From NCBI GenBank assembly GCA_030535425.1, contig JAUNHQ010000033.1, positions 1-34,505 of the forward strand: 34,505 nucleotides of DNA, read 5' to 3'. The stretch comes from Pseudomonadota bacterium (GTDB lineage: Bacteria; Pseudomonadota; Gammaproteobacteria; Burkholderiales; Burkholderiaceae_C). The notes under the pieces are model-generated. The model was not told the DNA's origin. It did no database searches and saw only the letters and a program-made list of their open reading frames with translations. Positions 23,536 through 31,208 of the stretch are shown piece by piece. A program made the translations under genes and the position numbers. The first letter of the stretch is position 1. Each line of letters starts with the position of its first letter.

Positions 23536-25311
23536 TCACTTTCGCCATGTGTTAATGCCCGTAGCAATGGTTTCCGCCTTGCCCGTGATTTGACTTAGGG
23601 CTAGGGAGTCATTGACACCATTGGGTAGCGCCCTGTTCAAGGCATTTGAAGCAGACTGCTGATCCAGCATGCTCGCACCATCCTCGCCCAGCACTTTGGC
23701 AAGCTCCTGCTTGGCCGCTTCAGTCAGCTTGCCGGTCGCCTGGTCAATCACCTGACCACTCATGTTCTTGAGTGCTTTGCTGACGTCGGGGTTATTAAAA
23801 ACTTCACCCAACATGTCACCCACGGCATTCTTCGCCTTGTCTCCCAAAGGAATGCCCGCTAAGGCTATGTCGGCAATAAAGCCCACCATGGCTTTCTGGG
23901 CGTCCTGCTTGTCCTTGATATCCTGAAAACCCTGGGTGATGGCATCGCTGGAAGCGGCCAAGAGCATGCTCAACCTGTCGATGGCATCTGCTCCAGCCTC
24001 GGCCTCGGCGGCGTCATTGACGCCATCCTGCGATTTATTGACAACCTCCTTCAGCTCTGCCGCATAATTGACCAGCTCATTGCGCAGGCTCTGGGCCTTG
24101 CCGGCATCCATATCAGGGTTGTACAAGGTAAGCTTCAGCAAACTGCCCAGCTCGGAGGCATTTTGCATGTAAGCCTTCTTGTCAGGATCGTTGACGCTGC
24201 CCGCATGATCCGTGTTGTAATCAGTCAGTTTATCCAGAATCGGCCGGGAATGATTGGTGAATAAATCACCCAGCGCGTTGGCCCTTGCCGGTGAATCAAA
24301 CAGTCTTGGCTCGCTGGCCGGCAAGCGTGCCAAGCGCACCGCAGCCTCTTGTGCCGCAGCCGAATCCGAACCGACCGATGCAACCTGCTTGAACAAGCCC
24401 GCAAACTGGTCGTCAAGCGCAACATCACCGATCTTTAAATTGTCGCGCAGGGCCACGGCCGAGCTGCCAATAAGATTTTGCAGGTGCTCAGCCGTGTACA
24501 ACGGCGCCGCCGAGCCCAGGAAACGCATGAAGTCCTTGAACTCATCATCTGAAAGGCCATTGAGGGCATCTGCCGTGATTTCGCCGCCATTCGAATTGCC
24601 GTTGAGCAGCGCAGCCGCCATGACGCTCGAGTGGCTGCGCATGGCCGGATCTGCCGAGTCATTGGCAACATAATCTCTGATCAGATGCGTGCCAAAATTC
24701 TTTCGGAACTGATCAATAGTGCTGTTTTTGCTCCCCCTATTGAAAAGCTCGGCAAACTCATGAGCCGCACGGGCATTGGCTACCTGGCTGTCAGCACCAT
24801 CTGTATAACCAGATGGCTGCATCCAGGCATCCAAAACACTGTACGTGCCCGCAGGCTCACCCGTTTGGGGATTAATGTTTTGGTGCGAGGCAAGCTTACC
24901 CGCGTTGTATGCACCTGCAACGCCTTCGGCAATGGCATCGCGCTGCACCTGGCTGATGCGGCCCTGGTCTGTCAGGTTATTGATTCGCTCAGGCGTCAGC
25001 CATGAACTGAAGGCTCCTGGATCACGCTTGGCAATCTCGGCAAGAAGGTCTTCCCTGAACTGAGGATCGCCTTCATGCATGGCCTGGGCAAACGCATCCA
25101 GCCGTGCATCGTAATCATCCGCCCACAGAAATCGATCCCCCGTGCGGAGTATTTCATCCGCTTTTTGCTCAACTTCACTGCGTGGAGCAGGGGGCTTTTC
25201 CACAGGGGCCGTGGGCGGTATGCCTGGCGACGCCGTCGGCTGCTTCGGCTGCTCCAAGGGAGCGGGAGTCGGTGCAATGGGGGAAGGTGTAACAGGAGCA
25301 ATGGTGGCCAT
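23536..25311 (-). CDS. Large orphan protein of unknown function, low GC
   Basis: A 591-residue protein that I do not recognise. No signal peptide. The first 45 residues are Pro/Thr/Ala-rich (MATIAPVTPSPIAPTPAPLE and so on) and look disordered. The next part is acidic and helical, with LWADDYDARLDAFAQAM and REDLLAEIAKRDPGAFSSWL. The middle has helical repeats with NG- and D-rich turns (LLNGNSNGGEITADALNGLS). A hydrophobic segment lies near the C-terminus (MVGFIADIALAGIPLG) before DKAKNAVGDML. Base composition is visibly lower in GC than in every host gene around it and codons with A or T in the third position are common, which suggests transfer. A secreted effector or toxin is one reading, from layout only; no catalytic motif is visible. 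It ends at the shared terminator at 23494-23521. Confidence 0.8.
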   Translation of the reverse strand: MATIAPVTPSPIAPTPAPLEQPKQPTASPGIPPTAPVEKPPAPRSEVEQKADEILRTGDRFLWADDYDARLDAFAQAMHEGDPQFREDLLAEIAKRDPGAFSSWLTPERINNLTDQGRISQVQRDAIAEGVAGAYNAGKLASHQNINPQTGEPAGTYSVLDAWMQPSGYTDGADSQVANARAAHEFAELFNRGSKNSTIDQFRKNFGTHLIRDYVANDSADPAMRSHSSVMAAALLNGNSNGGEITADALNGLSDDEFKDFMRFLGSAAPLYTAEHLQNLIGSSAVALRDNLKIGDVALDDQFAGLFKQVASVGSDSAAAQEAAVRLARLPASEPRLFDSPARANALGDLFTNHSRPILDKLTDYNTDHAGSVNDPDKKAYMQNASELGSLLKLTLYNPDMDAGKAQSLRNELVNYAAELKEVVNKSQDGVNDAAEAEAGADAIDRLSMLLAASSDAITQGFQDIKDKQDAQKAMVGFIADIALAGIPLGDKAKNAVGDMLGEVFNNPDVSKALKNMSGQVIDQATGKLTEAAKQELAKVLGEDGASMLDQQSASNALNRALPNGVNDSLALSQITGKAETIATGINTWRK

Positions 25312-25543
25312 GGTGAAGCTCTTTCAATCTTTCGGACATGGTTGAACACGGCGCGATTTTTCTGGCCTCCCCGTGGCACGACGTTACTTAAACCATCATC
25401 GGCAACAAGCTGCTTCGCCTGATCATTAAAGCCATTACACCCTGTTCCATATCATTGGGGAAGGCTTGGCAGCTTTGCCACACAAGCTTCAGTCAGCTTC
25501 AATGTCAATGGCAATCCGTTCACTTAAGAGGAGAGTCCGCCCC
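25312..25543. other. AT-richer gap upstream of the orphan gene
   Basis: About 230 bases with no gene that I can support. Composition resembles the orphan gene rather than the host. A purine-rich site (AAGAGGAGAG, about 25525-25534) belongs to the pseudogene that follows. I found no PIP-box pair (TTCG repeated) on the minus strand. Confidence 0.5.
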
Positions 25544-25874
25544 ATGCACATTCTCATCACCGGCGGCGCGGGTTTTCTAGTGCGCGACTGGCGCGCCCGC
25601 GCAGCCCATTACGCGTCTGAGCCTGGCGGATCGCATGGCCCCGCCCGACGATCTGCTGGCCGGTGTGCATGCCGTCGTGCACCTGGCCGCGCCCCGCGTC
25701 TTGTTGGCAAACCCGCCGCGCGCTGGGCGCGCAGCCGGTGTTCGTGTTCTTCGCATTGCTGGCCGTGTCCACCCGGCAGGTCAGATGGGTGCTCGCGCGT
25801 CTGGTCTGGGTCTGTGCGCTGATGCCAGCTTTGACGGCATCATCCGTGTCTACCAGGCCGACAACGCGGCTTGA
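25544..25874 (+). pseudogene. Remains of a DenD-like NAD-dependent epimerase/dehydrogenase
   Basis: Degraded gene. The first residues are MHILITGGAGFL, the start of an extended-SDR fold, after a good ribosome site. A stretch in another frame reads AQPITRLSLADRMAPPDDLL followed by AGVHAVVHLA, and a further block reads ALGAQPVFVFFALLAVS. These resemble, in order, parts of D-erythronate dehydrogenase (DenD). They are out of frame with each other and large internal parts are missing, so the gene cannot make the enzyme. A final piece (FDGIIRVYQADNAA) precedes the last stop. It lies directly before an intact TRAP transporter operon, suggesting a former four-carbon sugar-acid locus. Identification of the fragments is from memory of the family. 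Confidence 0.7.
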
Positions 25875-26041
25875 GTTGCCGCCTGCTGCCTGGCGCCTAG
25901 CCTCTTGGCAGGGCAGCGCACGGGCAAAAGCAGCGTGAACAGGCCCTAGGGCAAACCCTGTCCAGCAGGCCCCTGCGGCCGCGCCCATAATGGCGGCCCT
26001 GTTCTTGGCCCCTTTTCATTCAGCCTGAGGAGCAACTGCAC

Positions 26042-27016
26042 ATGATCCGTCTTTCCCGTCTGATGCTGGCCGCTGGCCTGTCGCTGGGCTTGACCGCTGG
26101 CGCGATGGCGCAGACCACCATGAAGATCAGCATCTCGGTGGCGCAAAACTCGCACCAGGGCATCGCGATCGACACCTTTGCCAAAGAGGTGGAAAAGCGC
26201 ACCAATGGCCGCTACAAGATCCAGACTTTCTACAACGGCTCTCTGGGCGGCGAGCGCGAGTCGATCGAGGCCGTGCAGCTGGGCACGCAGGAGCTGGCCT
26301 TCAGCTCCACCGGCCCGGTGCCCAATTTCGTGCCCGAGGCGCGCATCTTCGACGTGCCTTTCCTGTTCCGCGACAAGGCCCATGCGCGCGCCGTGCTGGA
26401 CGGCCCCATTGGGCAAGACATGCTCAAGAAGTTCGAGCCCAAGGGCTTCAAGGCGCTGGCCTGGGCCGAAAACGGCTTTCGCCACATGACCAACAGCAAG
26501 CGTGCCGTCAACGGACCGGATGACTTGAAGGGCCTGAAGATGCGCACCATGGAAAACCCGGTGCACATTGCCGCCTACAAGGCTTTCGGCATCATCACCA
26601 CGCCCATGGCCTTTCCCGAGGTGTTCACGGCCTTGCAGCAAGGCACGGTGGACGGGCAGGAAAACCCGCTGCCCGTCATCATCTCTGCCAAGTTTGACCA
26701 GGTGCAAAAACACCTCTCGCTCACGGGCCACGTGTATTCACCCGCCATCTTCGTGATGAACAAAGGGGTGTTTGACAAGCTCTCGCCCGCAGACCAGCAG
26801 GCTTTCATCGAAGCGGCCAAGGAAGGCACCAAGGCCAACCGCGCCCGCGTGGATGAAGATGACGCCAAGGGCGTGGCCGATCTGCGGGGCAAGGGCATGA
26901 ACGTGGTGGAAAACGTGGACAAGGCCAAGTTTGCCGCAGCACTGTCCAAGGTCAACGCCCAGTTCGAGAAGGACTTTGGCAAGGACAACCTGGATCGCAT
27001 CCGCAACCACAAGTGA
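26042..27016 (+). CDS. dctP: TRAP transporter substrate-binding protein DctP
   Basis: Periplasmic solute-binding protein of a tripartite ATP-independent transporter, 324 residues, with a signal peptide cut near GAMAQ. DctP-family signatures include SQNSH-like AQNSHQGIAIDTFAKEVEKR, GGERESIEAVQLGTQELAFSSTGP, the conserved Arg loop GLKMRTMENPVH and ALQQGTVDGQENPLPV. The exact ligand is not visible; organic and sugar acids are the usual range, and the adjacent DenD remnant points to erythronate or threonate. A ribosome site (TGAGGAG) lies about 10 bases before the ATG. A terminator-like hairpin separates it from dctQ. Confidence 0.93.
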   Translation: MIRLSRLMLAAGLSLGLTAGAMAQTTMKISISVAQNSHQGIAIDTFAKEVEKRTNGRYKIQTFYNGSLGGERESIEAVQLGTQELAFSSTGPVPNFVPEARIFDVPFLFRDKAHARAVLDGPIGQDMLKKFEPKGFKALAWAENGFRHMTNSKRAVNGPDDLKGLKMRTMENPVHIAAYKAFGIITTPMAFPEVFTALQQGTVDGQENPLPVIISAKFDQVQKHLSLTGHVYSPAIFVMNKGVFDKLSPADQQAFIEAAKEGTKANRARVDEDDAKGVADLRGKGMNVVENVDKAKFAAALSKVNAQFEKDFGKDNLDRIRNHK

Positions 27017-27027
27017 GGCTGCACGCC

Positions 27028-27074
27028 TAGCGCAAAATGCATTTTTGCTATTGATAAAGTAGCTTCTCGCGCCC
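27028..27074 (+). repeat. Dispersed GCTATT repeat in the TRAP operon
   Basis: Two pieces side by side: the tail type TAGCGCAAAATGCATTTTT (27028-27046) and the head type GCTATTGATAAAGTAGCTTC (27047-27066) followed by TCGCGCCCG. The order is permuted relative to the other copies. The dctP terminator stem starts within its right end. Confidence 0.6.
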
Positions 27075-27100
27075 GTCACACCTGCGGTGACGGGCTTTTT
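27071..27100 (+). terminator. Terminator inside the TRAP operon (dctP/dctQ)
   Basis: 9-bp stem GCCCGTCAC/GTGACGGGC (27071-27079 with 27087-27095), loop of 7, followed by five T. It lies between dctP and dctQ and would lower transcription of dctQM relative to dctP. Confidence 0.85.
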
Positions 27101-27129
27101 GTTTGCAAACCGCCAAGCGCGGCATTGTC

Positions 27130-27624
27130 ATGAAAAAGTGGTTTCTTCAATTTGAGCGCTTCAGCACCGCCACCGCCATGCTGGGCGCCTGCCTGATGCT
27201 GGCGCTGGCCGCAGCCCTGGGCGTGTTCCAGATCCTGACCCGCTTCGTTCTGGAGCAACCGGCCGAATGGACAGAGGTGCTGATCCGCTTTGCGCTGATC
27301 TGGATGGTGTTTCTGGGTATTCCTGCGGCTTTCCGCCAGGGCGCCATGGTCAGCGTGGATGTGCTTTACCGCAGCGTGGGCCCCGGCGTGCGCCGTGTGC
27401 TGGATGCAGTCATCGCCCTGGCCGCGCTGGCGCTGATGGCCGTCATCATCTGGTGGGGGCATGACTACGCCAAGCGCGGCGCGGTGCAGTCGGTCGCGGG
27501 GCTGGAAAGCGTGTCCATGTACTGGGCCTACATTGCCTTGCCCGTGGGCTGCGCGTTTGCCGTGATTGGCATCGTGGCCTACTTTCTGGAGCCACGCCGC
27601 ATGGAACTGGAGAACGCCCAATGA
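27130..27624 (+). CDS. dctQ: TRAP transporter small permease DctQ
   Basis: Small four-helix membrane subunit, 164 residues. Hydrophobic segments occur around MLGACLMLALAAALGVFQIL, LIRFALIWMVFLGIPAAF, VLDAVIALAALALMAVIIWW and WAYIALPVGCAFAVIGIVAY. The DctQ pattern EWTEVLIRFALIWMVFLG is present, with FRQGAMVSVDVLY in the loop. The ATG at 27130 begins MKKWFLQFERF; a TTG at 27103 in the same frame is less likely. The stop overlaps the dctM start by 4 bp (ATGA). Confidence 0.9.
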   Translation: MKKWFLQFERFSTATAMLGACLMLALAAALGVFQILTRFVLEQPAEWTEVLIRFALIWMVFLGIPAAFRQGAMVSVDVLYRSVGPGVRRVLDAVIALAALALMAVIIWWGHDYAKRGAVQSVAGLESVSMYWAYIALPVGCAFAVIGIVAYFLEPRRMELENAQ

Positions 27625-28895
27625 CGACTGCCATGCTTGTCACCATGGTGCTGGGCTTCGCGCTCAGCGTTTCCGTGGCTGTGTCCATCGGCCTGGCCTC
27701 TGTTGTAGGCATTCAGGTCAGCAACGCCAACATGCTGCTGTCGGCGCAGCAGATGTTCAATGCCATCAACAAGTTTCCGCTGGCGGCCATTCCCTTTTTC
27801 ATCCTGGCGGGCAACCTGATGGAAACAGGCGGCATCTCGCGCCGGCTGGTTGAGTTTGCCAAGAGCCTGGTCGGCGGCGTGCAGGGCGGCCTGCCCATGA
27901 CCTGCGTGCTCACCTGCATGATCTTTGCGGCGGTGTCGGGCTCGTCCGTGGCCACCACCTTTGCCATTGGCGCCATCCTGATTCCGGCGCTCATCAAGCA
28001 CGGCTATCCCACCAGCTATGCCGCTGCGCTGCAAGCCACCAGCGCGGAGCTGGGCGTGATCATCCCGCCTTCCATCCCCATGATCCTGTATGGCGTGGCA
28101 GCCGAGGTGTCCATTGGCGAGCTGTTCATCGCAGGTTTCGGCCCGGGGCTGTTCATCAGCGGTGCGCTCATGCTCTTTGTGTGGCTGTACTGCAAGTGGA
28201 AAGGCTGGGGCAAGAACGATGGTGACGGGCGCCTGGCCGTGTGGCCCGCGTTCCGGCAGGCGTTCTGGGCGCTGCTGATGCCCGTCATCATCCTGGGCGG
28301 CATTTATGGCGGCGTGTTCACGCCGACCGAGGCGTCGGCCGTGGCCGTGCTCTACGCGCTCATTGTGGGCATGCTGATCTACCGCGAAATCAAGCCCCAG
28401 CACCTGTACGCCATTTTGCGCAAATCGGTGCTGTCCTCGGCCATCATCATGTTCATCATCGCCAACGCGGGGCTGTTTGCCTTTCTCATCACCCGCGCGG
28501 GCGTGCCCGATGCCATTGGCCGCTGGCTGCAAGAGGTGCTGCAAAACCCCATGTGGTTCCTGCTGGGCGTGAATGCGGCGCTGTTTGTGATCGGTATGTT
28601 CATTGAAACCAGCGCCGCCATCATCGTGCTGGCACCCATCCTGGCGCCAGTGGCCCTGCACTTTGGCATTGACCCGGTGCACTTTGGCCTGATCATGGTG
28701 GTCAACCTGGCGCTGGGCATGATTACCCCGCCCTTTGGCGTGAACCTGTTTGCCGCTTGCACCGTGGCGGGTATCTCGCTGGACCGCATCATCCGCCACC
28801 TGCTGCCCTTCGTGGGGGTGGTGCTGCTGTGTCTGGCGGTCATCACCTACGTGCCTGAACTCTCACTCACGCTGCGTGACTGGGTGTACGGCTAA
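27621..28895 (+). CDS. dctM: TRAP transporter large permease DctM
   Basis: Large permease subunit with about 12 hydrophobic segments, 424 residues, as expected. Family stretches are ISVGLASVVG-like VSIGLASVVGIQ, FPLAAIPFFILAGNLMETGGI, VGGVQGGLPMTCVLTCMIFAAVSGSS, ATSAELGVIIPPSIPMILYG, EASAVAVLYALIVG and LGMITPPFGVNLFAAC. It overlaps dctQ (ATGA at 27621) and ends before a strong terminator. Confidence 0.95.
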   Translation: MTTAMLVTMVLGFALSVSVAVSIGLASVVGIQVSNANMLLSAQQMFNAINKFPLAAIPFFILAGNLMETGGISRRLVEFAKSLVGGVQGGLPMTCVLTCMIFAAVSGSSVATTFAIGAILIPALIKHGYPTSYAAALQATSAELGVIIPPSIPMILYGVAAEVSIGELFIAGFGPGLFISGALMLFVWLYCKWKGWGKNDGDGRLAVWPAFRQAFWALLMPVIILGGIYGGVFTPTEASAVAVLYALIVGMLIYREIKPQHLYAILRKSVLSSAIIMFIIANAGLFAFLITRAGVPDAIGRWLQEVLQNPMWFLLGVNAALFVIGMFIETSAAIIVLAPILAPVALHFGIDPVHFGLIMVVNLALGMITPPFGVNLFAACTVAGISLDRIIRHLLPFVGVVLLCLAVITYVPELSLTLRDWVYG

Positions 28896-28919
28896 AGGGC
28901 AGCTGAATGGGGTGAAAAG

Positions 28920-28952
28920 GCATTTCCCGGCAAGGGCTGGGAAATGCTTTTT
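28920..28952 (+). terminator. Rho-independent terminator after dctM
   Basis: 9-bp stem GCATTTCCC/GGGAAATGC (28920-28928 with 28939-28947), loop of 10, followed by five T. Confidence 0.9.
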
Positions 28953-29010
28953 GCTATTTTATTTGTAGCCAAAAACCATTTATATATGCGCGCAAATGGC
29001 CTTTTTGGTT
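28953..29010 (+). repeat. Dispersed GCTATT repeat after dctM
   Basis: GCTATTTTATTTGTAGCC as the head, GCGCGCAAATGGCCTTTTTG as the tail (28988-29007), close to the tail in ygiQ. It starts exactly at the end of the terminator T-run, in the gap between convergent dctM and trxC. Confidence 0.7.
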
Positions 29011-29037
29011 ATTGAGGCTGCAAGTGCATGCAGGGCT

Positions 29038-29487
29038 TTATGAACGGGGCATGTGCGCCTGCGTCCACTGCACAATCTGCGCTGGCTGGGTCATGGCGCC
29101 TGCCTGGCGCGCGGCTTCGCGACCGCCCACGAACAGCGCCAGCGTGGGAATGCTGCGAATGTGGTAGCGCGCGGCCAATGCCTGCGCTGCCTCGGTGTTG
29201 ACCTTGGCCACGCGCACGCGAGGCTCCAGTTGCGCAGCGGCTTGTTCAAACGCCGGGGCCATCATGCGGCACGGCCCGCACCACGGCGCCCAGAAGTCCA
29301 CCAGCACCGGCAATTGGCTGCGCAGCACATGCTTGTCGAAGGCCGCTTCATCATCCAGCGCCAGGGGCTGGCCTGTGAACAGCGGCTGCTTGCATTGGCC
29401 GCAATGGGGCGCGCTGCCCAACTGCGCCGCACGCACACGGTTAGTGGTGTGACAGTGCGGGCAGACCACATGCAGAGCATCGCTCAT
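29038..29487 (-). CDS. trxC: Thioredoxin 2 (TrxC)
   Basis: Cytoplasmic thioredoxin of the TrxC type, 149 residues. The N-terminal zinc-ribbon has CPHC (Cys9, Cys12) and CGQC (Cys29, Cys32); the active site is WCGPC (Cys70, Cys73) in VLVDFWAPWCGPCRMM, followed by the thioredoxin pattern RVAKVNTEAAQALAARYHIR and SIPTLALFVGGRE. The zinc centre makes such proteins oxidative-stress responsive in E. coli. ATG at 29487 gives the correct family N-terminus. It overlaps the upstream small gene by 4 bp (ATGA). Confidence 0.95.
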   Translation of the reverse strand: MSDALHVVCPHCHTTNRVRAAQLGSAPHCGQCKQPLFTGQPLALDDEAAFDKHVLRSQLPVLVDFWAPWCGPCRMMAPAFEQAAAQLEPRVRVAKVNTEAAQALAARYHIRSIPTLALFVGGREAARQAGAMTQPAQIVQWTQAHMPRS

Positions 29488-29816
29488 GTCTGGTTTTCCT
29501 GGCTGGGGCTTGGCTGGCGGCGCGCGCGCTCGATAGCCTGACGCGCGGCCAGTTCGGCGTTGGCGGCCTGGTCCAGCGGCGCGCAGCACAGCCCGGCATG
29601 GGCGTAGTGCAGGTTCTCATACACATGGGCTGCCGCAGTGCTGGATTGCAGAAGGGGCGAAAAATCAACCCCTGTGTCTTGCAGCGCCACGCCCAGGCGG
29701 GTGGCCACCGCCCGGTATTGGTGGGCATCGACTGGCGCGCGGCCGGCTTCCATGCGCTCCAGCAGTTGCGCCAGGATCACGGCCACATGGGGAGGGGAAA
29801 GCTTGGTGTCGTTCAT
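29484..29816 (-). CDS. Small protein of unknown function, coupled to trxC
   Basis: A 110-residue predicted helical protein with no signal peptide or membrane segment (MNDTKLSPPHVAVILAQLLE, then YRAVATRLGVALQDTG). It has two adjacent Cys in HAGLCCAPLD. I do not recognise a family. Coupling to trxC by an ATGA overlap suggests a shared transcript and perhaps related redox context, but this is inference. ATG at 29816 is chosen over a GTG two codons earlier. Confidence 0.65.
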   Translation of the reverse strand: MNDTKLSPPHVAVILAQLLERMEAGRAPVDAHQYRAVATRLGVALQDTGVDFSPLLQSSTAAAHVYENLHYAHAGLCCAPLDQAANAELAARQAIERARRQPSPSQENQT

Positions 29817-29879
29817 GCCCACGCAGTTGGGGTTTTTGCGCCACTTTGCAAGGGCGCAGCCATGCGTGGGTCTGGCCGG

Positions 29880-31076
29880 TCAGATGGCCTTGGCCAGCCG
29901 TGCGATGCCTTCGCGGATCTTGTCCTCTGCTGCCGTGGCAAAGGACAGGCGCAGTGTGCGGTGGTCGGGCTGGGCGCAGTAAAACGGCGCGCCGGGCACA
30001 AAGGCCACGCCTTGCGCAATGGCGCGCTGGGCCAGCTCGTTGCCGTCGGCCAGCTTGCCGCCTGCGCCCGTCAGGCGCGCCCACACAAACAGCCCGCCCT
30101 GCGGCGGCACAAAGTTCACGGCATCGCCCAGCTCGGTGCGCAGCGCGTCGCCCATGGCCTGTGCACGCGCGCCGTACACCTGGCGCACGCGCGCCAGCGT
30201 GGCGGGCATGGCGCCGCTTTGCAGGTACTTTGCCGCCGTGGCCTGGGCAAAGGTGCTGGTGTGCGCGTCGGAAAACTGCTTGCACATGGTGGCCTTGGCC
30301 AGCAGCGCGGGCGGCGCCACCAGCCAGCCCACGCGCAGGCCGGGGCTGAGCACCTTGCTCAAAGAGCCGCAGTGCACCAGCCAGTCGCGGCTGCCGGGCA
30401 CCTGGTGGCTCAGGGCCAGCAGGCTGGGCGGGGGCGGCTGGTCAAAGTACAAATCGCCATAGGGGTCGTCTTCAATGATGAGCGTCTGGTACTTCACCGC
30501 CAGCGCCAGCACGCGCAAGCGGCGCTGAAGGCTCAGCGTGGCGCCGCTGGGGTTGCCAAAGGTGGGGATCAGGTATACGAACTTTGGCCTGTGCTCGGAC
30601 AGCAGCTGCTCCAGCCGGTCCACCTGCACGCCTTCACCGTCGATGGGGGCGCTGATCAGGTCGGCCCCATACAGACGAAAGCACTGGATGGTGGCCAAGA
30701 AGGTGGGGCCTTCCACAATGGCCTTGCTGCCCGGGTCCACCAGCGTCTTGCCCAGCAAGTCCAGCGCCTGCTGGCTGCCGGTGGTGACGATGAGCTGATC
30801 GGCCGCCAGGTCTGGCACACCCTTGGCTTGCATAAAGGCAGCCAGCTGCTCGCGCAGGGGCTGGTAGCCCTCGGTGGCGCCGTATTGCAGCGCGGCGCCG
30901 GGCTCCTCGCGCAGCGCGGCCTGGGCCGCCTGGGCAATGCCCTGCACGTCGAACATGGCGCTGTCGGGAAAGCCGCCCGCAAAGCTGATGATGCCGGGCT
31001 TGCCCAGCAGCTTGAATAGCTCGCGGATGGCAGAGGTTTCAACGTTGTTCAGGCGCTGGGCAAAGGGCAGGGTCAT
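29880..31076 (-). CDS. PLP-dependent aminotransferase, class I/II
   Basis: Fold-type I aminotransferase of 398 residues, related to the 2-aminoadipate/aromatic aminotransferase group and to the catalytic part of MocR proteins, without a DNA-binding domain. Key points: SFAGGFPDSAMFD, LQYGATEGYQPLREQLA, Asn175 in TFGNPSGAT, Asp203-Asp204 in IEDDPYGDLYFD, and the Schiff-base Lys241 in HCGSLSKVLSPGLRVGW. Substrate is not deducible. Start at 31076 (MTLPFAQRLNN) is preferred; an extended frame to 31163 runs through a transcription terminator hairpin. It is 63 bases upstream of the small gene that precedes trxC. Confidence 0.88.
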   Translation of the reverse strand: MTLPFAQRLNNVETSAIRELFKLLGKPGIISFAGGFPDSAMFDVQGIAQAAQAALREEPGAALQYGATEGYQPLREQLAAFMQAKGVPDLAADQLIVTTGSQQALDLLGKTLVDPGSKAIVEGPTFLATIQCFRLYGADLISAPIDGEGVQVDRLEQLLSEHRPKFVYLIPTFGNPSGATLSLQRRLRVLALAVKYQTLIIEDDPYGDLYFDQPPPPSLLALSHQVPGSRDWLVHCGSLSKVLSPGLRVGWLVAPPALLAKATMCKQFSDAHTSTFAQATAAKYLQSGAMPATLARVRQVYGARAQAMGDALRTELGDAVNFVPPQGGLFVWARLTGAGGKLADGNELAQRAIAQGVAFVPGAPFYCAQPDHRTLRLSFATAAEDKIREGIARLAKAI

Positions 31077-31103
31077 CGGTCGGCTCGGGTCTTGGGGTAC
31101 AAG

Positions 31104-31140
31104 AAAAAGGCCGCACGCTTCATGAAAGCATGCGGCCTTT
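31104..31140 (-). terminator. Minus-strand terminator with no gene upstream of it
   Basis: Minus-strand stem AAAGGCCGCA/TGCGGCCTTT (31140-31131 with 31115-31106), continued by GCTT/AAGC across one mismatch, with a 5-base loop and five T at the foot (31108-31104). It would end transcription coming from the minus strand, yet the only genes upstream are the island genes, and it stands just 28 bases before the aminotransferase start. Confidence 0.75.
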
Positions 31141-31208
31141 GGTGTGGTGCCGACTGCCTGCACCGGAATATCTAGGATTCATGCGGGTTCCAGCGGTTTT
31201 GTTGGGCC
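31141..31208. other. Host/island junction, no gene seen
   Basis: A 68-base stretch between the terminator and the first island gene. I tested both strands for the 3' end of a tRNA or tmRNA and found none. An attachment site could be here but no duplicated core is visible in the window. Confidence 0.4.

Noticed and set aside
25312-25543. A HrpX/HrpB PIP-box before the orphan gene that would mark a type III effector
   Set aside because: No TTCG pair with suitable spacing is present on the minus strand upstream of 25311.
29880-31163. Extended N-terminus of the aminotransferase
   Set aside because: The extension is translated from a terminator hairpin; family proteins begin near MTLPFAQRL.
31141-31208. 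A tRNA or tmRNA 3' end as integration site
   Set aside because: Neither strand shows a T-arm with a 7-base loop or an acceptor stem; the CACCA-like bases on the minus strand stand alone.
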